In this document: positions 15,895 to 24,163 of the stretch, piece after piece
Numbering within the stretch: position 1 is the stretch's first letter
Layout of the letters: the number at the start of each line of letters is the position of its first letter
NCBI RefSeq assembly: GCF_900108365.1
Contig: NZ_FNWQ01000001.1
Location: 992,001 to 1,056,000, forward strand
Reading direction: 5' to 3'
From: Chryseobacterium culicis
GTDB lineage: Bacteria > Bacteroidota > Bacteroidia > Flavobacteriales > Weeksellaceae
DNA length: 64,000 nt
Made by a program: the position numbers and the translations under genes
The notes under the pieces: generated by a model
What the model saw: the letters and a program-made list of their open reading frames with translations, nothing else
What the model was told of the DNA's origin: nothing
Databases searched by the model: none

Positions 15895-15912
15895 TGTATT
15901 CCCGTGAATACA
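15895..15912. promoter_or_regulatory. Palindrome TGTATTC-N4-GAATACA upstream of ureA
   Basis: Perfect 7-bp inverted repeat (15895-15901 and 15906-15912) with spacer ccgt, 103 nt before the ureA start. It could be an operator or a small hairpin. It does not match the NikR or Nur operator patterns known to me. Confidence 0.4.
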
Positions 15913-16014
15913 GACCCGTAAGAATCATTCCCATTTTACATCTTTGAACATGTCTATTTGCCTTTATGGAGAGGCGAACCAGATACTGTTTGTCCAATTT
16001 TAAATAAAAAAAAT

Positions 16015-16317
16015 ATGCATTTAACACCGAGAGAAACGGAAAAGCTTATGCTGTTTCTGGCAGGCGAACTCGCTCTGAAAAGAAAGGCGAGAGGCCTTAA
16101 ATTAAACTATCCGGAATCCATAGCGCTCATCAGCCATTTTTTGCTTGAAGGAGCACGAGACGGAAAAAAAGTAGCTGAACTGATGCAGGAAGGAGCTAAC
16201 CTTCTTACTAAAGATGATGTGATGCCCGGTGTGGCAGACATGATCCACGATGTTCAAATAGAAGCCACTTTCCCGGACGGGACGAAGTTGGTCACCGTAC
16301 ACAATCCAATCCGTTAA
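16015..16317 (+). CDS. ureA: Urease subunit gamma
   Basis: UreA (100 residues, the standard length) is the small structural subunit of nickel urease, which hydrolyses urea to ammonia and carbamate in the cytosol. The start [20 protein letters not shown] is the canonical N-terminus, and [20 protein letters not shown] and [20 protein letters not shown] are conserved throughout the family. An in-frame extension upstream to 15958 has no similarity and is rejected. It is followed 12 nt later by ureB and then ureC. Confidence 0.97.
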   Translation: MHLTPRETEKLMLFLAGELALKRKARGLKLNYPESIALISHFLLEGARDGKKVAELMQEGANLLTKDDVMPGVADMIHDVQIEATFPDGTKLVTVHNPIR

Positions 16318-16329
16318 TACCAGCTGATT

Positions 16330-16698
16330 ATGATACCAGGAGAAATTTTTGTAAAAGAAGGTACAATTATCTGCAATGAAGGCAGAGAAACTGTAAAAAT
16401 AAGAGTAACAAACACAGGAGACCGTCCTATTCAGGTAGGTTCACACTTCCATTTTTTCGAAGTGAATAAAGCGATGAGTTTTGACCGTGAAAAAGCTTTC
16501 GGAAAGAGACTCAATATTGTAGCAAGTACTGCAGTACGTTTCGAGCCGGGCGAAGAAAAAGAAGTGGAATTGGTAGAGATAGGGGGAACTAAAAAAGCAA
16601 TGGGCTTCAATAATCTTGTCGATGGGCAGGTAGATTCTGAAGAACAGAAAAAAGAAAGCCTTGCAAAAGTTGAAGAGTTAAACTTTAAAAATCATTAA
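16330..16698 (+). CDS. ureB: Urease subunit beta
   Basis: This 122-residue structural subunit packs around the alpha subunit. [13 protein letters not shown] is the canonical start; [26 protein letters not shown] and the [13 protein letters not shown] and [20 protein letters not shown] segments are the family core. The C-terminal tail after GFNNLVDGQ is charged and somewhat longer than in minimal UreB. It is one base apart from ureC, so translational coupling is likely. Confidence 0.97.
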   Translation: MIPGEIFVKEGTIICNEGRETVKIRVTNTGDRPIQVGSHFHFFEVNKAMSFDREKAFGKRLNIVASTAVRFEPGEEKEVELVEIGGTKKAMGFNNLVDGQVDSEEQKKESLAKVEELNFKNH

Positions 16699-16699
16699 G

Positions 16700-18421
16700 A
16701 TGAGCTTACACGTAGACAGAAAACAATACGCCAATATATTAGGGCCTACAGCCGGAGATAAAATCAGACTGGGAGACACAGAAATCATCATTGAAATTGA
16801 AAAAGATTTCACTCACTATGGAGACGAAGCAGTTTTCGGAGGAGGAAAAACTGTACGTGACGGGATGGGGCAGAATGTTACCGCAAAAAGAGACGAAGGT
16901 GTTCTCGATCTTTGCATCACAGGAGCGGTAATTATTGACCACTGGGGAATTGTAAAAGGAGATATCGGGATCAAAGACGGAAAGATCGTAGGAATCGGAA
17001 AAGCCGGAAATCCTGATACGATGGATGGTGTAACACCTAATATGATCATCGGCGCCTCAACGGAAGTTCACGGAGGAAAAGGATATATCGTAACAGCAGG
17101 AGGAATTGACACTCACATTCACTACATCTGCCCTCAACAGATTGAAACATCCCTATACAGCGGAATTACCACAATGATCGGAGGAGGAACAGGTCCAAAT
17201 GACGGAACCAATGCTACCACAGTAACGCCGGGAAGATTCAATATGCAGAAAATGTTGGAAGCAGCCGAAGAATATCCTATGAACCTCGGTTTCTTCGGAA
17301 AAGGGAACTGCTCAGCAGAAGAACCTATTGAAGAACAGGTGGAAGCAGGTGCTTTGGGAGTAAAGATCCATGAAGACTGGGGAGCTACTCCAGCGACAAT
17401 TGATGCAGCGTTGAAAGTAGCTGATAAATACGACGTTCAGGTTGCCATCCACACCGATACGTTGAATGAAGGAGGGTTCCTTGAAGATACCATGAGAGCA
17501 ATCAACGGAAGAGTGATCCATACATTCCACACTGAAGGAGCTGGTGGAGGCCACGCACCGGATATCATCAAAGCAGCTATGTATCCAAACGTATTGCCGG
17601 CTTCTACAAACCCTACACGTCCTTACACAGTCAATACAATTGATGAGCACTTAGATATGCTGATGGTTTGTCATCACCTGAGTAAAAATATTCCAGAGGA
17701 TGTGGCATTTGCAGATTCCCGTATTCGTCCTGAAACCATTGCGGCAGAAGATATTCTTCATGATATGGGTGTTTTCAGCATTATGAGCTCAGACTCTCAG
17801 GCGATGGGAAGACCAGGAGAAGTGATCACAAGAACATGGCAGACGGCAAGCAAAATGAAGGAGCAGAGAGGCGCTTTGGAAGAAGATCAGAATATAGATA
17901 ATGATAACTACCGTGCAAAAAGATATGTTGCGAAATATACCATCAATCCAGCTATTGCACACGGTATTTCAGAATATGTGGGATCTGTTGAAGAAGGTAA
18001 ATTAGCCGATTTAGTGATCTGGAAACCAGCGTTATTTGGAGTAAAACCGGAAATGATTGTGAAAGGTGGGTTCGTCATTGCGGCTAAAATGGGAGACCCT
18101 AACGCATCTATTCCAACACCTCAGCCGGTTATTTACAGAAATATGTTCGGAGCCCATGGAAAAGCTAAGTTTGGTACTTGTGCGAACTTCGTTTCTCAGA
18201 TTTCTATTGACAACGGAACCATTGCTTCTTACAAACTTGAAAAAATGATTCTTCCGGTGAAAAACTGTAGAAATATTGGTAAAAAAGACCTTATCCATAA
18301 TGATAAGACACCTTTAATCGAAGTGAATCCTGAAAACTATAAAGTAACGGTAGATGGTGAATACATCACCTGCGAGCCTGCGGAAAAGCTTCCTTTAACT
18401 CAGCTGTATTATTTATTTTAA
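16700..18421 (+). CDS. ureC: Urease subunit alpha (catalytic)
   Basis: UreC (573 residues) carries the di-nickel centre. Ligands and catalytic residues are visible: [14 protein letters not shown] (two His ligands), the carbamylated Lys in [12 protein letters not shown], His ligands in [10 protein letters not shown] and [12 protein letters not shown], the mobile-flap His in MVCHHLSKN, and Asp in [11 protein letters not shown]. Length and spacing match the standard alpha subunit. It forms the (ABC)3 core with UreA and UreB in the cytosol. An outer-membrane protein gene, not ureE, follows about 100 nt later. Confidence 0.98.
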   Translation: MSLHVDRKQYANILGPTAGDKIRLGDTEIIIEIEKDFTHYGDEAVFGGGKTVRDGMGQNVTAKRDEGVLDLCITGAVIIDHWGIVKGDIGIKDGKIVGIGKAGNPDTMDGVTPNMIIGASTEVHGGKGYIVTAGGIDTHIHYICPQQIETSLYSGITTMIGGGTGPNDGTNATTVTPGRFNMQKMLEAAEEYPMNLGFFGKGNCSAEEPIEEQVEAGALGVKIHEDWGATPATIDAALKVADKYDVQVAIHTDTLNEGGFLEDTMRAINGRVIHTFHTEGAGGGHAPDIIKAAMYPNVLPASTNPTRPYTVNTIDEHLDMLMVCHHLSKNIPEDVAFADSRIRPETIAAEDILHDMGVFSIMSSDSQAMGRPGEVITRTWQTASKMKEQRGALEEDQNIDNDNYRAKRYVAKYTINPAIAHGISEYVGSVEEGKLADLVIWKPALFGVKPEMIVKGGFVIAAKMGDPNASIPTPQPVIYRNMFGAHGKAKFGTCANFVSQISIDNGTIASYKLEKMILPVKNCRNIGKKDLIHNDKTPLIEVNPENYKVTVDGEYITCEPAEKLPLTQLYYLF

Positions 18422-18523
18422 GAATACACGTAATCATAATGGATACCAACCTTGTAGGTTTCAAAAACCTATAAGGTGTATTTAAACGTGCCCTTACAGT
18501 ATAATTAATTTGAACAGGTTAAA

Positions 18524-19171
18524 ATGAAATATTTAAATAAAACAGTTTTTTCTGTTGCTATAGCAGGTATATCTATGCTTTCAGGAAATCTGAGAGCCCA
18601 GTTTCTGGGCGGGCACAGGCTTAAAAGTGATGAAGAAGGGCCAAAAGGACAGTTTATGGTCTACGGATCATTAGACTATTCAAAGCTCACCACACCTTCA
18701 AGCAGCAGCAGTACGGTTTCCAGTGCACCGTTGGGAGTAGGGTACTTCATCAATAATAATGACCTTATCGGAGTTAATTATGCTTACTCGCAGAATACAG
18801 TGGACCACAATGTAGTTTACAAGCAAAATGAAGCAGGAATCTGGTATAGCCCTTCGGTAATGCTTGGGAACTATTTTGTGTTGATTGGTCAGGTGGATGC
18901 CCACTATGTTTGGGGGCAACAGCTGTCAACAGCTGCTGACGCAATGCAGAATTTTAACGGATTCCGCCTTCGTGCCTATCCTTTGATTGGAATATTACTC
19001 GGAGGAGGCTGGGCCTTGAAGTTCAAATTTGCAGAACTTTCAATGCTTCAGACCAAAACGAAAGAAGAAGGCTGGACGAAAAGCTACGTAGCAGGAATCA
19101 GCGGTTCAACATTCGGGGTGGGAATCTCCAAAAACTTAGACTTCAGAAAAAAATCTAACAATGATAATTAA
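18524..19171 (+). CDS. Outer-membrane beta-barrel protein inside the urease cluster
   Basis: The protein (215 residues) has a signal peptide ending LRAQ and about eight alternating strands with aromatic girdle residues (GQFMVYGSLDYSKL, GVGYFINNNDLIGVNYAYSQ, YVAGISGSTFGVGISKNLDF), the pattern of a small 8-stranded outer-membrane barrel. It lies between ureC and ureE, and its last 11 bases overlap the ureE start, so it is translated with the urease assembly genes. A role in nickel or urea passage, or in acid/ammonia stress, is inference from position only. Such small barrels may be pores or only structural. Confidence 0.8.
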   Translation: MKYLNKTVFSVAIAGISMLSGNLRAQFLGGHRLKSDEEGPKGQFMVYGSLDYSKLTTPSSSSSTVSSAPLGVGYFINNNDLIGVNYAYSQNTVDHNVVYKQNEAGIWYSPSVMLGNYFVLIGQVDAHYVWGQQLSTAADAMQNFNGFRLRAYPLIGILLGGGWALKFKFAELSMLQTKTKEEGWTKSYVAGISGSTFGVGISKNLDFRKKSNNDN

Positions 19172-19670
19172 TCAAATTATTGGCAATCTGGCAGAAAATC
19201 CTACGGTAAAATCCATAGATTATCTTGATCTGGAATGGTTTGAAACTACCAAGAGAATTCAGCGCAAAAAAACAAGACAGGGAACTGATGTTGCTGTCAG
19301 GTTTCTCAGAGAGGGACAACGTCTGCGTGAAGGAGATATTCTTTTTGAGGATGCAGAAAAAATAATTGCCGTAAATGTTCTGGAAACAGAAGCTATCGTG
19401 ATGTCGCCCGCTTCACTGTTGGAAATGGGGACCGTATGTTATGAGATCGGGAACAAACACATTCCGCTGTTCATTCAGAATGATAAAGTTTTGCTTCCTT
19501 TTGAAATGCCGATGTTCAGATGGCTGGAAGCTAGTGGTTTCAAGCCGGAAAAACAATCTGTGAAACTGCTTAATCTTCTTAAATCTAATGTAGAACCGCA
19601 CGGACACGGAATTCTGGGGTCAACAATCTTTACAAAAATCTTAAAAATGGCTGCTCCGAAAGATGAATAA
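19161..19670 (+). CDS. ureE: Urease accessory protein UreE (nickel metallochaperone)
   Basis: UreE (169 residues) is the homodimeric chaperone that brings Ni2+ to the UreDFG complex. Domain one (about residues 1-75) has the peptide-binding fold, with the REGQRLREGDILFEDAEKII segment; domain two holds the metal-binding residue His in CYEIGNKHIPLFIQ and ends in PHGHGILG. The His-rich C-terminal tail of some UreE proteins is absent; only the short HGHG remains. It overlaps the upstream barrel gene by 11 nt and ureF by 8 nt. Confidence 0.92.
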   Translation: MIINQIIGNLAENPTVKSIDYLDLEWFETTKRIQRKKTRQGTDVAVRFLREGQRLREGDILFEDAEKIIAVNVLETEAIVMSPASLLEMGTVCYEIGNKHIPLFIQNDKVLLPFEMPMFRWLEASGFKPEKQSVKLLNLLKSNVEPHGHGILGSTIFTKILKMAAPKDE

Positions 19671-20361
19671 CATGAATATAAACTTCCTGTCAGGACTGCT
19701 TCATCTTGCGGATCCTACGCTTCCTATCGGCGGCTATACGCATTCCAATGGTCTTGAAACCTACGTTCAGGAAAGAATTGTACATAATGCGGATACCGCC
19801 AAAGAATTTGTGCAGAATATGCTTCAGTACAACCTCAAATTCAATGACGGTTCCTTTGTGAAACTGGCTTATAAAGCGGCAGAAAAAGAAGATTTAGAAA
19901 CATTGATACTTCTTGATAATGAATGCAATGCGATAAAATGTCCGAAAGAAATCCGCCAGGCAAGCCAGAAACTGGGACTCCGGCTGATTAAGATTTTCAA
20001 AAGAAGAGAAAATTTCCCTTTTATGGAAGCTTTTGAAAAAGCGGTTCAGAATAAAGAAGCCAATTCCCATTACTGTATTGTGTTTGGCGTATATGCTTAC
20101 CTCATGAAAATTCCTTTATATGAAGCTCTTTTGGGATTCTATTATACATCGGTCGCCGGAATGATCACCAATGCGGTGAAACTGGTTCCTCTGGGACAGC
20201 TGGATGGGCAGGATATTCTATTCTCACTCTATCCCGTAATGGAAAAAACAGTATGGGAAACCATGGAACTGGACAGGGATATGGTGGGGCTTTGTAATAC
20301 TGCTTTTGATATCAGATGCATGCAGCACGAGAGACTGTATTCAAGACTTTATATGTCGTAA
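19663..20361 (+). CDS. ureF: Urease accessory protein UreF
   Basis: All-helical UreF (232 residues) acts with UreD and UreG in the GTP-dependent insertion of nickel into urease. LHLADPTLPIGGYTHSNGLE is the family's QL-x-DP-x-FPIGGFxHS-x-GLE motif, and the conserved C-terminal segment with SVAGMITNAVKLVPLGQLDGQ is present. The start overlaps the end of ureE by 8 nt; a second ATG three codons later (19672) is an equally good start. Co-translated with ureE; then a 196-nt gap precedes ureG. Confidence 0.93.
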   Translation: MNNMNINFLSGLLHLADPTLPIGGYTHSNGLETYVQERIVHNADTAKEFVQNMLQYNLKFNDGSFVKLAYKAAEKEDLETLILLDNECNAIKCPKEIRQASQKLGLRLIKIFKRRENFPFMEAFEKAVQNKEANSHYCIVFGVYAYLMKIPLYEALLGFYYTSVAGMITNAVKLVPLGQLDGQDILFSLYPVMEKTVWETMELDRDMVGLCNTAFDIRCMQHERLYSRLYMS

Positions 20362-20557
20362 AAAGTAAAAATAAAAGACAAAAGGGAGTAAAGGCAAAAT
20401 GATAAAAGGAAGTAGGAAAAGCTAAGGATACGAAGGAGCTTAAGATTAAATGAATAGGAGTATTAGCTGAATGAAATGCCTTTGCGATCGAAAATATTCA
20501 CCATCAAAAAAACTTAGCGTCTATTGCGTTAAAAGAATAAAATAAAATGTAAAGAAA
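20362..20557. other. Purine-rich intergenic stretch between ureF and ureG
   Basis: This gap of 196 nt begins with A/G-rich text (aaaagtaaaaataaaagac and onwards) and ends with cttagcgtctattgcgttaaaag, a phrase of the degenerate ctttgcg/ttgcgttaaa kind that recurs between genes in this genome (also near 4770 and 31720). No terminator or promoter box is evident. Confidence 0.4.
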
Positions 20558-21196
20558 ATGGAAAATAGAAAATATATAAAAGTAGGTGTGGCAGGACCTG
20601 TAGGTTCAGGAAAAACTGCATTATTGGAACGTTTAAGCAGAAAATTATTCGGGACTTATGACCTTGGAGTCATCACCAATGATATTTATACCAAAGAAGA
20701 TGCTGAATTTATGGCAAAAAACAGCCTTCTTCCCCACGACAGAATTATCGGAGTAGAAACAGGAGGCTGCCCTCATACCGCCATTCGTGAAGATGCAAGT
20801 ATGAACCTCGAAGCAGTAGATGAACTGGCAGCACGTTTCCCGGAAATTGAGCTGGTTCTGATCGAAAGTGGAGGGGATAATCTTTCTGCAACATTCAGCC
20901 CGGACCTTGCAGACGTAACCATTTTCATCATTGATGTGGCAGAAGGAGAAAAAATTCCCAGAAAAGGAGGTCCTGGTATTACAAGATCAGATTTACTGAT
21001 CATCAATAAAATAGACCTTGCGCCTTACGTAGGTGCCAGCCTTGAGGTAATGGAAAATGATGCCCGAAGAATGAGAAAAGGAAATCCTTTCGTATTCACC
21101 AACCTGAAAACAGATGAAGGGTTGGATAAAGTAATCGGTTGGATCAAAAAATATGCTCTTTTAGAGGAAGTTGAAGAACCGAATTTGGTTAGATAA
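20558..21196 (+). CDS. ureG: Urease accessory GTPase UreG
   Basis: UreG (212 residues) is the SIMIBI-class GTPase that powers nickel delivery. Walker [15 protein letters not shown] near residue 15, the metal-binding CPH in [16 protein letters not shown], Walker [18 protein letters not shown] and the guanine-specificity [10 protein letters not shown] are all intact. It acts with UreE in the cytosol. The stop codon is followed directly by the ureD start with no gap. Confidence 0.97.
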   Translation: MENRKYIKVGVAGPVGSGKTALLERLSRKLFGTYDLGVITNDIYTKEDAEFMAKNSLLPHDRIIGVETGGCPHTAIREDASMNLEAVDELAARFPEIELVLIESGGDNLSATFSPDLADVTIFIIDVAEGEKIPRKGGPGITRSDLLIINKIDLAPYVGASLEVMENDARRMRKGNPFVFTNLKTDEGLDKVIGWIKKYALLEEVEEPNLVR

Positions 21197-21985
21197 ATGG
21201 ATAGTCATTTAAGAATTATTGCAGGATTTAAGGGAGGAGAATCCTATGTGAAAGACCTTTATGTCTCACTTCCTTTCAGAGTAGTTTCTGTAGGACAGCG
21301 GAAAAGTGACAAAAAGCTCTATCAGATGGTGATGAGCTCCTCTCCGGGAATTCTGGATGGAGACCATTATCATTTGGATATTGCCCTTGAAAAAGGTGCG
21401 GCACTTCAGCTGCAGTCACAATCCTATCAGAGACTTTTCAACATGCAGGACAAGGCGCTTCAGGAGCTTATTGTCTCCATGGAAGACGAAACTTCTTTTG
21501 CCTATGTTCCGCATCCTATTGTTCCTCACGAAGACTCCAGCTTTAAGAGCAAAGCCCATATTCACATCGGAAAAAACAGTCAGATCATCATCAGTGAAAT
21601 CATTACCTGTGGCAGAAAACACTATGGAGAGGTATTTAAACTGAAGCGTTTTCAGAATATCATGGAAATTTATCACAATAACAAGCTTGTAGTGAAAGAT
21701 AATGTGCTGATTCAGCCCGACATGATCCCGGTCAGCAGTATCGGAAACCTGGAGCAATACACTCACCAGGGAACCCTTATTTTCTACAGTACAAAGGAAA
21801 ATGTAGATAAAAACGGATTGATAGAACAGATTGTTGAATCTGCCGTACAGCATCGTCAAGAAATGGAAGTAGGAGTTTCCGCCATGGAAGATAATGGATT
21901 TGTAGTGAGAGCTTTGGGGCATGGAGGAGAAATGATGTACAACTTCTTCCTGCACATTCAGGAAATCCTTTGGTCACTCAAGTAA
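21197..21985 (+). CDS. ureD: Urease accessory protein UreD (UreH)
   Basis: UreD (262 residues) is the scaffold that binds apo-urease and passes nickel from UreG/UreF to the active site. The beta-helical family features seen are VMSSSPGILDGDHYHLDIALEKG, SQSYQRLFNM and YVPHPIVPHEDSSFKSKAHI and, near the middle, EIITCGRKHYGEVFKLKRF (the GR-x-x-x-GE-x-F motif). The order EFGD with D last is common in Bacteroidota. It directly abuts ureG. Confidence 0.93.
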   Translation: MDSHLRIIAGFKGGESYVKDLYVSLPFRVVSVGQRKSDKKLYQMVMSSSPGILDGDHYHLDIALEKGAALQLQSQSYQRLFNMQDKALQELIVSMEDETSFAYVPHPIVPHEDSSFKSKAHIHIGKNSQIIISEIITCGRKHYGEVFKLKRFQNIMEIYHNNKLVVKDNVLIQPDMIPVSSIGNLEQYTHQGTLIFYSTKENVDKNGLIEQIVESAVQHRQEMEVGVSAMEDNGFVVRALGHGGEMMYNFFLHIQEILWSLK

Positions 21986-22017
21986 AAGAAGATAACCTGC
22001 GATTGGCATATTCAATA

Positions 22018-22085
22018 GACGCGGGCTTTAGCCCGCGAAATAAAAATTAATCTTCCAGTGGCTTTAGCCAAAACTTAATAAAAAA
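22018..22085. repeat. Two hairpins sharing a GGCTTTAGCC core
   Basis: The perfect hairpin cgcgggctttagcccgcg (22020-22037) is followed by tggctttagcca (22059-22070) and aaaactta. A related phrase, cggcttagccaaaactta, occurs near 12815. The pattern looks like a short interspersed palindromic element; after ureD it may also act as a transcript-end hairpin. Confidence 0.6.
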
Positions 22086-22110
22086 TCTGAAATAAGAGTA
22101 TTAATAGAAA

Positions 22111-22812
22111 ATGGACAGTACAGTTTGGGCGCTTCTTTTGAGTGCCGTTTCAATAAGTTTTATACATACAGCATCAGGGCCGGATCATTATCTGCCATTT
22201 ATTGTGATCTCAAAATCCAAAAAATGGAGCGGAATGAAAACAGCCATATTAACCGTTGTCTGCGGATTCGGACATGTGTTCAGCTCCCTGATTTTAGGCT
22301 TTATCGGGGTTTTTCTTGGGTGGCAGCTGAACAAAATTTCATGGTTTCAGGATATCAGAGGAAATTTTTCAGGATGGGCACTGCTGATCTTTGGGGGAGT
22401 GTATCTTATATACGGACTCATTCAGGCGATCAGAAACAAACCGCATAAACATTTTGATGTAATGGGTGATGAGGTGTATGTGTACGAACATAATCACAGT
22501 GAAGCAGTAATGCCTCAAAAAAGAATAAGAGTGACTCCGCTTGTACTTTTCATGATTTTCGTGATGGGACCCAGTGAGCCGCTGATTCCACTATTATTTT
22601 ATTCAGGTGTAAAACATTCCATGTCCGAAATTGCGGTACTGGTCACTTCGTTCACTATAACTACAGTACTTACAATGCTCGGAATGGTTCTGCTGGGACG
22701 TTACGGGTACTCAACATTATTCAATACAGAAAAACTGGAAAGATACATGGGCGCGGTAAGCGGAGCAGTAGTAACCGTTTGCGGAGTTGGAATGGTCTTT
22801 CTCGGATGGTAA
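22111..22812 (+). CDS. UreH/UreJ-type membrane protein, probable nickel permease
   Basis: The protein (233 residues) has about six transmembrane helices and belongs to the UreH/SafE (TauE-like) permeases found in urease clusters. The first helix contains SFIHTASGPDHYLPF, a His-x5-Asp-His arrangement like that used by nickel/cobalt permeases to bind metal. A cytosolic or periplasmic His-bearing loop (HKHFDVMGDEVYVYEHNHSE) separates the halves, and MGPSEPLIPLL lies in a later helix. Position between ureD and the urea channel supports Ni2+ uptake for urease across the inner membrane; the substrate is inferred, not shown. Confidence 0.82.
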   Translation: MDSTVWALLLSAVSISFIHTASGPDHYLPFIVISKSKKWSGMKTAILTVVCGFGHVFSSLILGFIGVFLGWQLNKISWFQDIRGNFSGWALLIFGGVYLIYGLIQAIRNKPHKHFDVMGDEVYVYEHNHSEAVMPQKRIRVTPLVLFMIFVMGPSEPLIPLLFYSGVKHSMSEIAVLVTSFTITTVLTMLGMVLLGRYGYSTLFNTEKLERYMGAVSGAVVTVCGVGMVFLGW

Positions 22813-22819
22813 ATCGGTT

Positions 22820-23085
22820 TTGGGTTTCGGGATTTGAGTTGGAGAGTTGGAGGGTAAGAGAGTTTGAGAGTAGGAGGGTATGAGAGTTCAAAGGTTGAAG
22901 AAAAAAAAGGAGCTGAAAAATGATGAACTTTTAATCCCCTATTTTTTATCTTAATCTAATTCCCGCACCTTGCACCTCGAAGCCTCGCATCCTGAACCCT
23001 CTAACCCCGAAACTCGCAACCCGCATCTGGCAACAAAAAAATAACCAGCAACAAAACAACAACCCATTATTAATAAATTAAAAAA
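22820..23085. repeat. Simple-sequence intergenic region (GAGAGTTGGAGGGTA and CTCGCAACCCGCA types)
   Basis: A purine-rich half (variants of gagagttggagggtaagagag) is followed by a pyrimidine-rich half built of variants of ctcgcaacccgca (near 22965-23035). Similar purine-rich text recurs at 23975-24015 and 26412-26460, always just after a gene of this cluster. No gene is present. Confidence 0.6.
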
Positions 23086-23088
23086 ACA

Positions 23089-23976
23089 ATGGACGAATTT
23101 TTCAAAAAATTACTCTTTCTGGATAATGTTTTAAAGGGAATCGGGCAGATTATGCTTCAGGAAAACAGATGGACCGGTCTTCTTTTTCTTATCGGAATTT
23201 TTATGGGAAGCTGGCAGTGCGGAGTAGCCGTTCTGCTTTCAACAGCAGCCGGCACTTTCACAGCAATGAAGCTGAATTATGACAGATCTGAAATCAATGC
23301 CGGGCTTTACGGTTTCAGTGCAGCTCTTGTAGGAGTAGCACTGGCATTTCTGTTTCAGACAACATTATTAATCTGGATTCTTATCATACTGGGTGGAGTA
23401 TTAGCTGCTGTTATTCAGCATTTCTTTATCCAGAAGAAAATTCCGGTGTTTACTTTTCCTTTCATCCTAATTACCTGGGTGCTGGTATTTATGCTCCATC
23501 ATTTTACCCATATTCCGCCTTCAGAAATGTTGAGCAGTGAAGTGGTTCCTTCGGAATACGACGACTTTCTTACCTGTACTAATGGTTTTGGAGAAGTGAT
23601 ATTTCAGGGGGGAATTCTTTCGGGCATTATTTTCTTCATTGCCGTTTTCATCAGCTCGCCGGTGGCCGCTTTATATGGATTGGCAGCCTCTATCCTCGGT
23701 GCGGGATTATCCCAGCTGAATGGAGAGCCTATTAAGGAAATTCATATGGGATTATTTGGTTTTAATGCCGTGCTTTCAGCTATTGTTTTTTCTGGAATTA
23801 AAAAAACTGATGGGCTGTGGGTACTCACTGCGGTTCTTATTACCATTGCCATTGATGATTTTTTAATAGACAATCATTGCCTGGATATCGTGGGAGGAGT
23901 ATTTACTTTCCCATTTGTAGCCGGAACCTGGATTACACTTTTAATTCAGAAAGTATTGATGAAATCGAAAAGCTAA
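23089..23976 (+). CDS. Urea transporter (UT/Yut family channel)
   Basis: This 295-residue membrane protein has about ten transmembrane helices arranged as two homologous halves, each with the urea-channel signature: GLYGFSAALVGVAL in the first and GLFGFNAVLSAIVF in the second. The LP-box-like segments are moderately divergent. It should conduct urea across the inner membrane for the cytosolic urease. Position directly in the urease cluster supports urea as substrate. Purine-rich simple sequence flanks both sides. Confidence 0.9.
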   Translation: MDEFFKKLLFLDNVLKGIGQIMLQENRWTGLLFLIGIFMGSWQCGVAVLLSTAAGTFTAMKLNYDRSEINAGLYGFSAALVGVALAFLFQTTLLIWILIILGGVLAAVIQHFFIQKKIPVFTFPFILITWVLVFMLHHFTHIPPSEMLSSEVVPSEYDDFLTCTNGFGEVIFQGGILSGIIFFIAVFISSPVAALYGLAASILGAGLSQLNGEPIKEIHMGLFGFNAVLSAIVFSGIKKTDGLWVLTAVLITIAIDDFLIDNHCLDIVGGVFTFPFVAGTWITLLIQKVLMKSKS

Positions 23977-24163
23977 GAGGTTAGAGCGTAGGAGAGTTGG
24001 AAAGTTTGAGAGTGCAAGACTGTTTAAAGTTTATAGTTCAAGGTTTAAAGCTCTTTAGTAATAATTGACCATTCACTTGCGAAGCAAAATTCACTACTGA
24101 CATTCCTCTCTCTCTAGTTTCTAACTTCAAAATACATATTAAATCAAACAATTCAATCAAACA

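Noticed and set aside
17312..17650. Open frame of 112 codons on the minus strand within ureC
   Set aside because: Antisense to a highly conserved ureC; Cys/Ser-rich text without a family.
21416..21955. Open frame of 179 codons on the minus strand within ureD
   Set aside because: Antisense to ureD in its expected place and length. Long antisense frames are common in AT-rich genes with few TTA/CTA/TCA codons in that phase.
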